Shown here: piece after piece, positions 7,239 through 7,847 of the stretch | Position numbering within the stretch: the stretch's first letter is position 1 | Layout: the number at the start of each line of letters is the position of its first letter | Source: Bacteroidales bacterium | GTDB taxonomy: Bacteria; Bacteroidota; Bacteroidia; Bacteroidales; UBA7960 | NCBI GenBank assembly: GCA_003553005.1 | Contig: PUPG01000211.1 | Location: forward strand, 1 to 7,847 | DNA: 7,847 bases | Direction: 5' to 3' | The notes under the pieces: model-generated | Database searches by the model: none | What the model was told of the DNA's origin: nothing | Seen by the model: only the letters and a program-made list of their open reading frames with translations | Position numbers and translations under genes: made by a program

Positions 7239-7847
7239 TTATTCAAAGATAAAGTCGCGGATGTAGAAAATGGCATCCACTTCGTGATCACTGCCACCAA
7301 TGGTTAATCCCACTGCGTCCAGATCTGTACGATCCAGGGCGTTGCCGGCCGAACCTTCTGAAGGATCATCCAGGTCAAAGGTGTAAGTTACCCACTCATC
7401 CATAACCACTTCATCAGCAGGTACTACGAATTGCACCCAGCTTTCCCAGAAGCTCTCGGTGGTGTGCATGTCGGCAATCCAAATCTGAATGCTCTGGTCA
7501 AGTCCGCCGGAATAATCATTGTCGCTTGGCACATAGACATCAATGGATACCGTGGAGAAGTTGTCAAACTGGATGTTGAAATCCATCATGAACTTCAGGT
7601 CAGCAAACAGGTTGGTGCCCCTGTGGTATTCACCCACTTTGACGCCATCGGGATCTGCCGGGTCATCTACACCAGGAGTAATGGTTACTTCTGATTCATC
7701 GGGTGTAGGGAAGAGATACTGTACATCTTCCTCATCTTCTGAAGCAAATGTGTTAAAGAAGGCTTCCGGTGTATAGGGCGGAAGGTCTTCCACATCCTCT
7801 TCTTCATCGACCACCTCGGGTTCAGCTGCGGGATCGTGATAGTGTGC
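7239..7847 (-). CDS. C-terminal part of a putative surface glycan-binding protein
   Basis: The frame is open from the window edge to the TAA at 7241-7239, giving 202 residues of a longer protein; a GTG at 7814 is internal, not a credible start. The first 25 or so residues are an acidic, proline-containing linker (PEVVDEEEDVEDLPP), implying at least one more domain upstream. The rest (about 28-202) reads as a single all-beta domain: FSTVSIDVYVPSDNDYSG and DQSIQIWIADMH resemble the jelly-roll modules that end PKD-containing glycan-binding proteins of Bacteroidota PULs. The terminal AIFYIRDFIFE resembles the last strand of galactose-binding-like folds. Aromatics in FWESWVQF are candidate ligand contacts. 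No catalytic motif is visible. The domain is strongly acidic throughout. Position before a terminator and next to GH16 suggests a laminarin-binding SusE/SGBP-like role. Family assignment is by resemblance only, so function is moderately uncertain. Confidence 0.65.
   Translation of the reverse strand, partial: AHYHDPAAEPEVVDEEEDVEDLPPYTPEAFFNTFASEDEEDVQYLFPTPDESEVTITPGVDDPADPDGVKVGEYHRGTNLFADLKFMMDFNIQFDNFSTVSIDVYVPSDNDYSGGLDQSIQIWIADMHTTESFWESWVQFVVPADEVVMDEWVTYTFDLDDPSEGSAGNALDRTDLDAVGLTIGGSDHEVDAIFYIRDFIFE

Noticed and set aside
7812..7814. GTG start for a 191-residue protein at the window's right edge
   Set aside because: The frame stays open to the edge, there is no signal peptide after the GTG, and the sequence begins inside an acidic linker. 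It is the C-terminal part of a longer protein.

Overview
The window is one strand of a Bacteroidota polysaccharide utilization locus (PUL). All five genes lie on the minus strand, so transcription runs from 7847 down to 1. The phylum call rests on an adjacent SusC/SusD pair, lipoproteins with an acidic stretch straight after the lipidated cysteine, and the general style of the proteins. Base composition looks close to half G+C. The secreted proteins are very acidic, which fits a marine or saline member, but I cannot name a genus.

Layout in the direction of transcription: (1) 7847-7239, the C-terminal end of an acidic, probably surface-exposed glycan-binding protein, cut by the window edge; (2) 7228-7195, a strong intrinsic-terminator-like hairpin with a T run; (3) 7173-6052, a GH16 laminarinase-type lipoprotein with a degenerate PKD-like N-terminal domain; (4) a 114-base gap holding a long imperfect palindrome; (5) 5937-2839, a full-length SusC-type TonB-dependent transporter; (6) 2832-1267, its SusD-type lipoprotein partner, 6 bases downstream; (7) a 100-base gap with two tandem perfect hairpins; (8) 1166-1, a sugar porter of the major facilitator superfamily (MFS), cut by the other window edge.

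The genes make a coherent pathway. The surface GH16 cuts a beta-1,3-glucan, most likely laminarin or a related mixed-linkage glucan. The binding protein and SusD capture the oligosaccharides, SusC imports them into the periplasm using TonB energy, and the MFS porter takes released sugar (probably glucose) into the cytoplasm. The periplasmic exo-enzymes usually needed (for example GH3 or GH17) and a regulator are not in the window. The GH16 substrate is inferred from motifs; no substrate can be proven from sequence alone.

The family content is a known type of system. The less ordinary points are regulatory: an apparent full terminator inside the gene string, only 21 bases before the GH16 start codon; tandem hairpins between susD and the transporter gene; a palindromic repeat before susC; and a 10-base motif shared by the susC and porter leaders. 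The porter also has an unusually long acidic periplasmic insertion.
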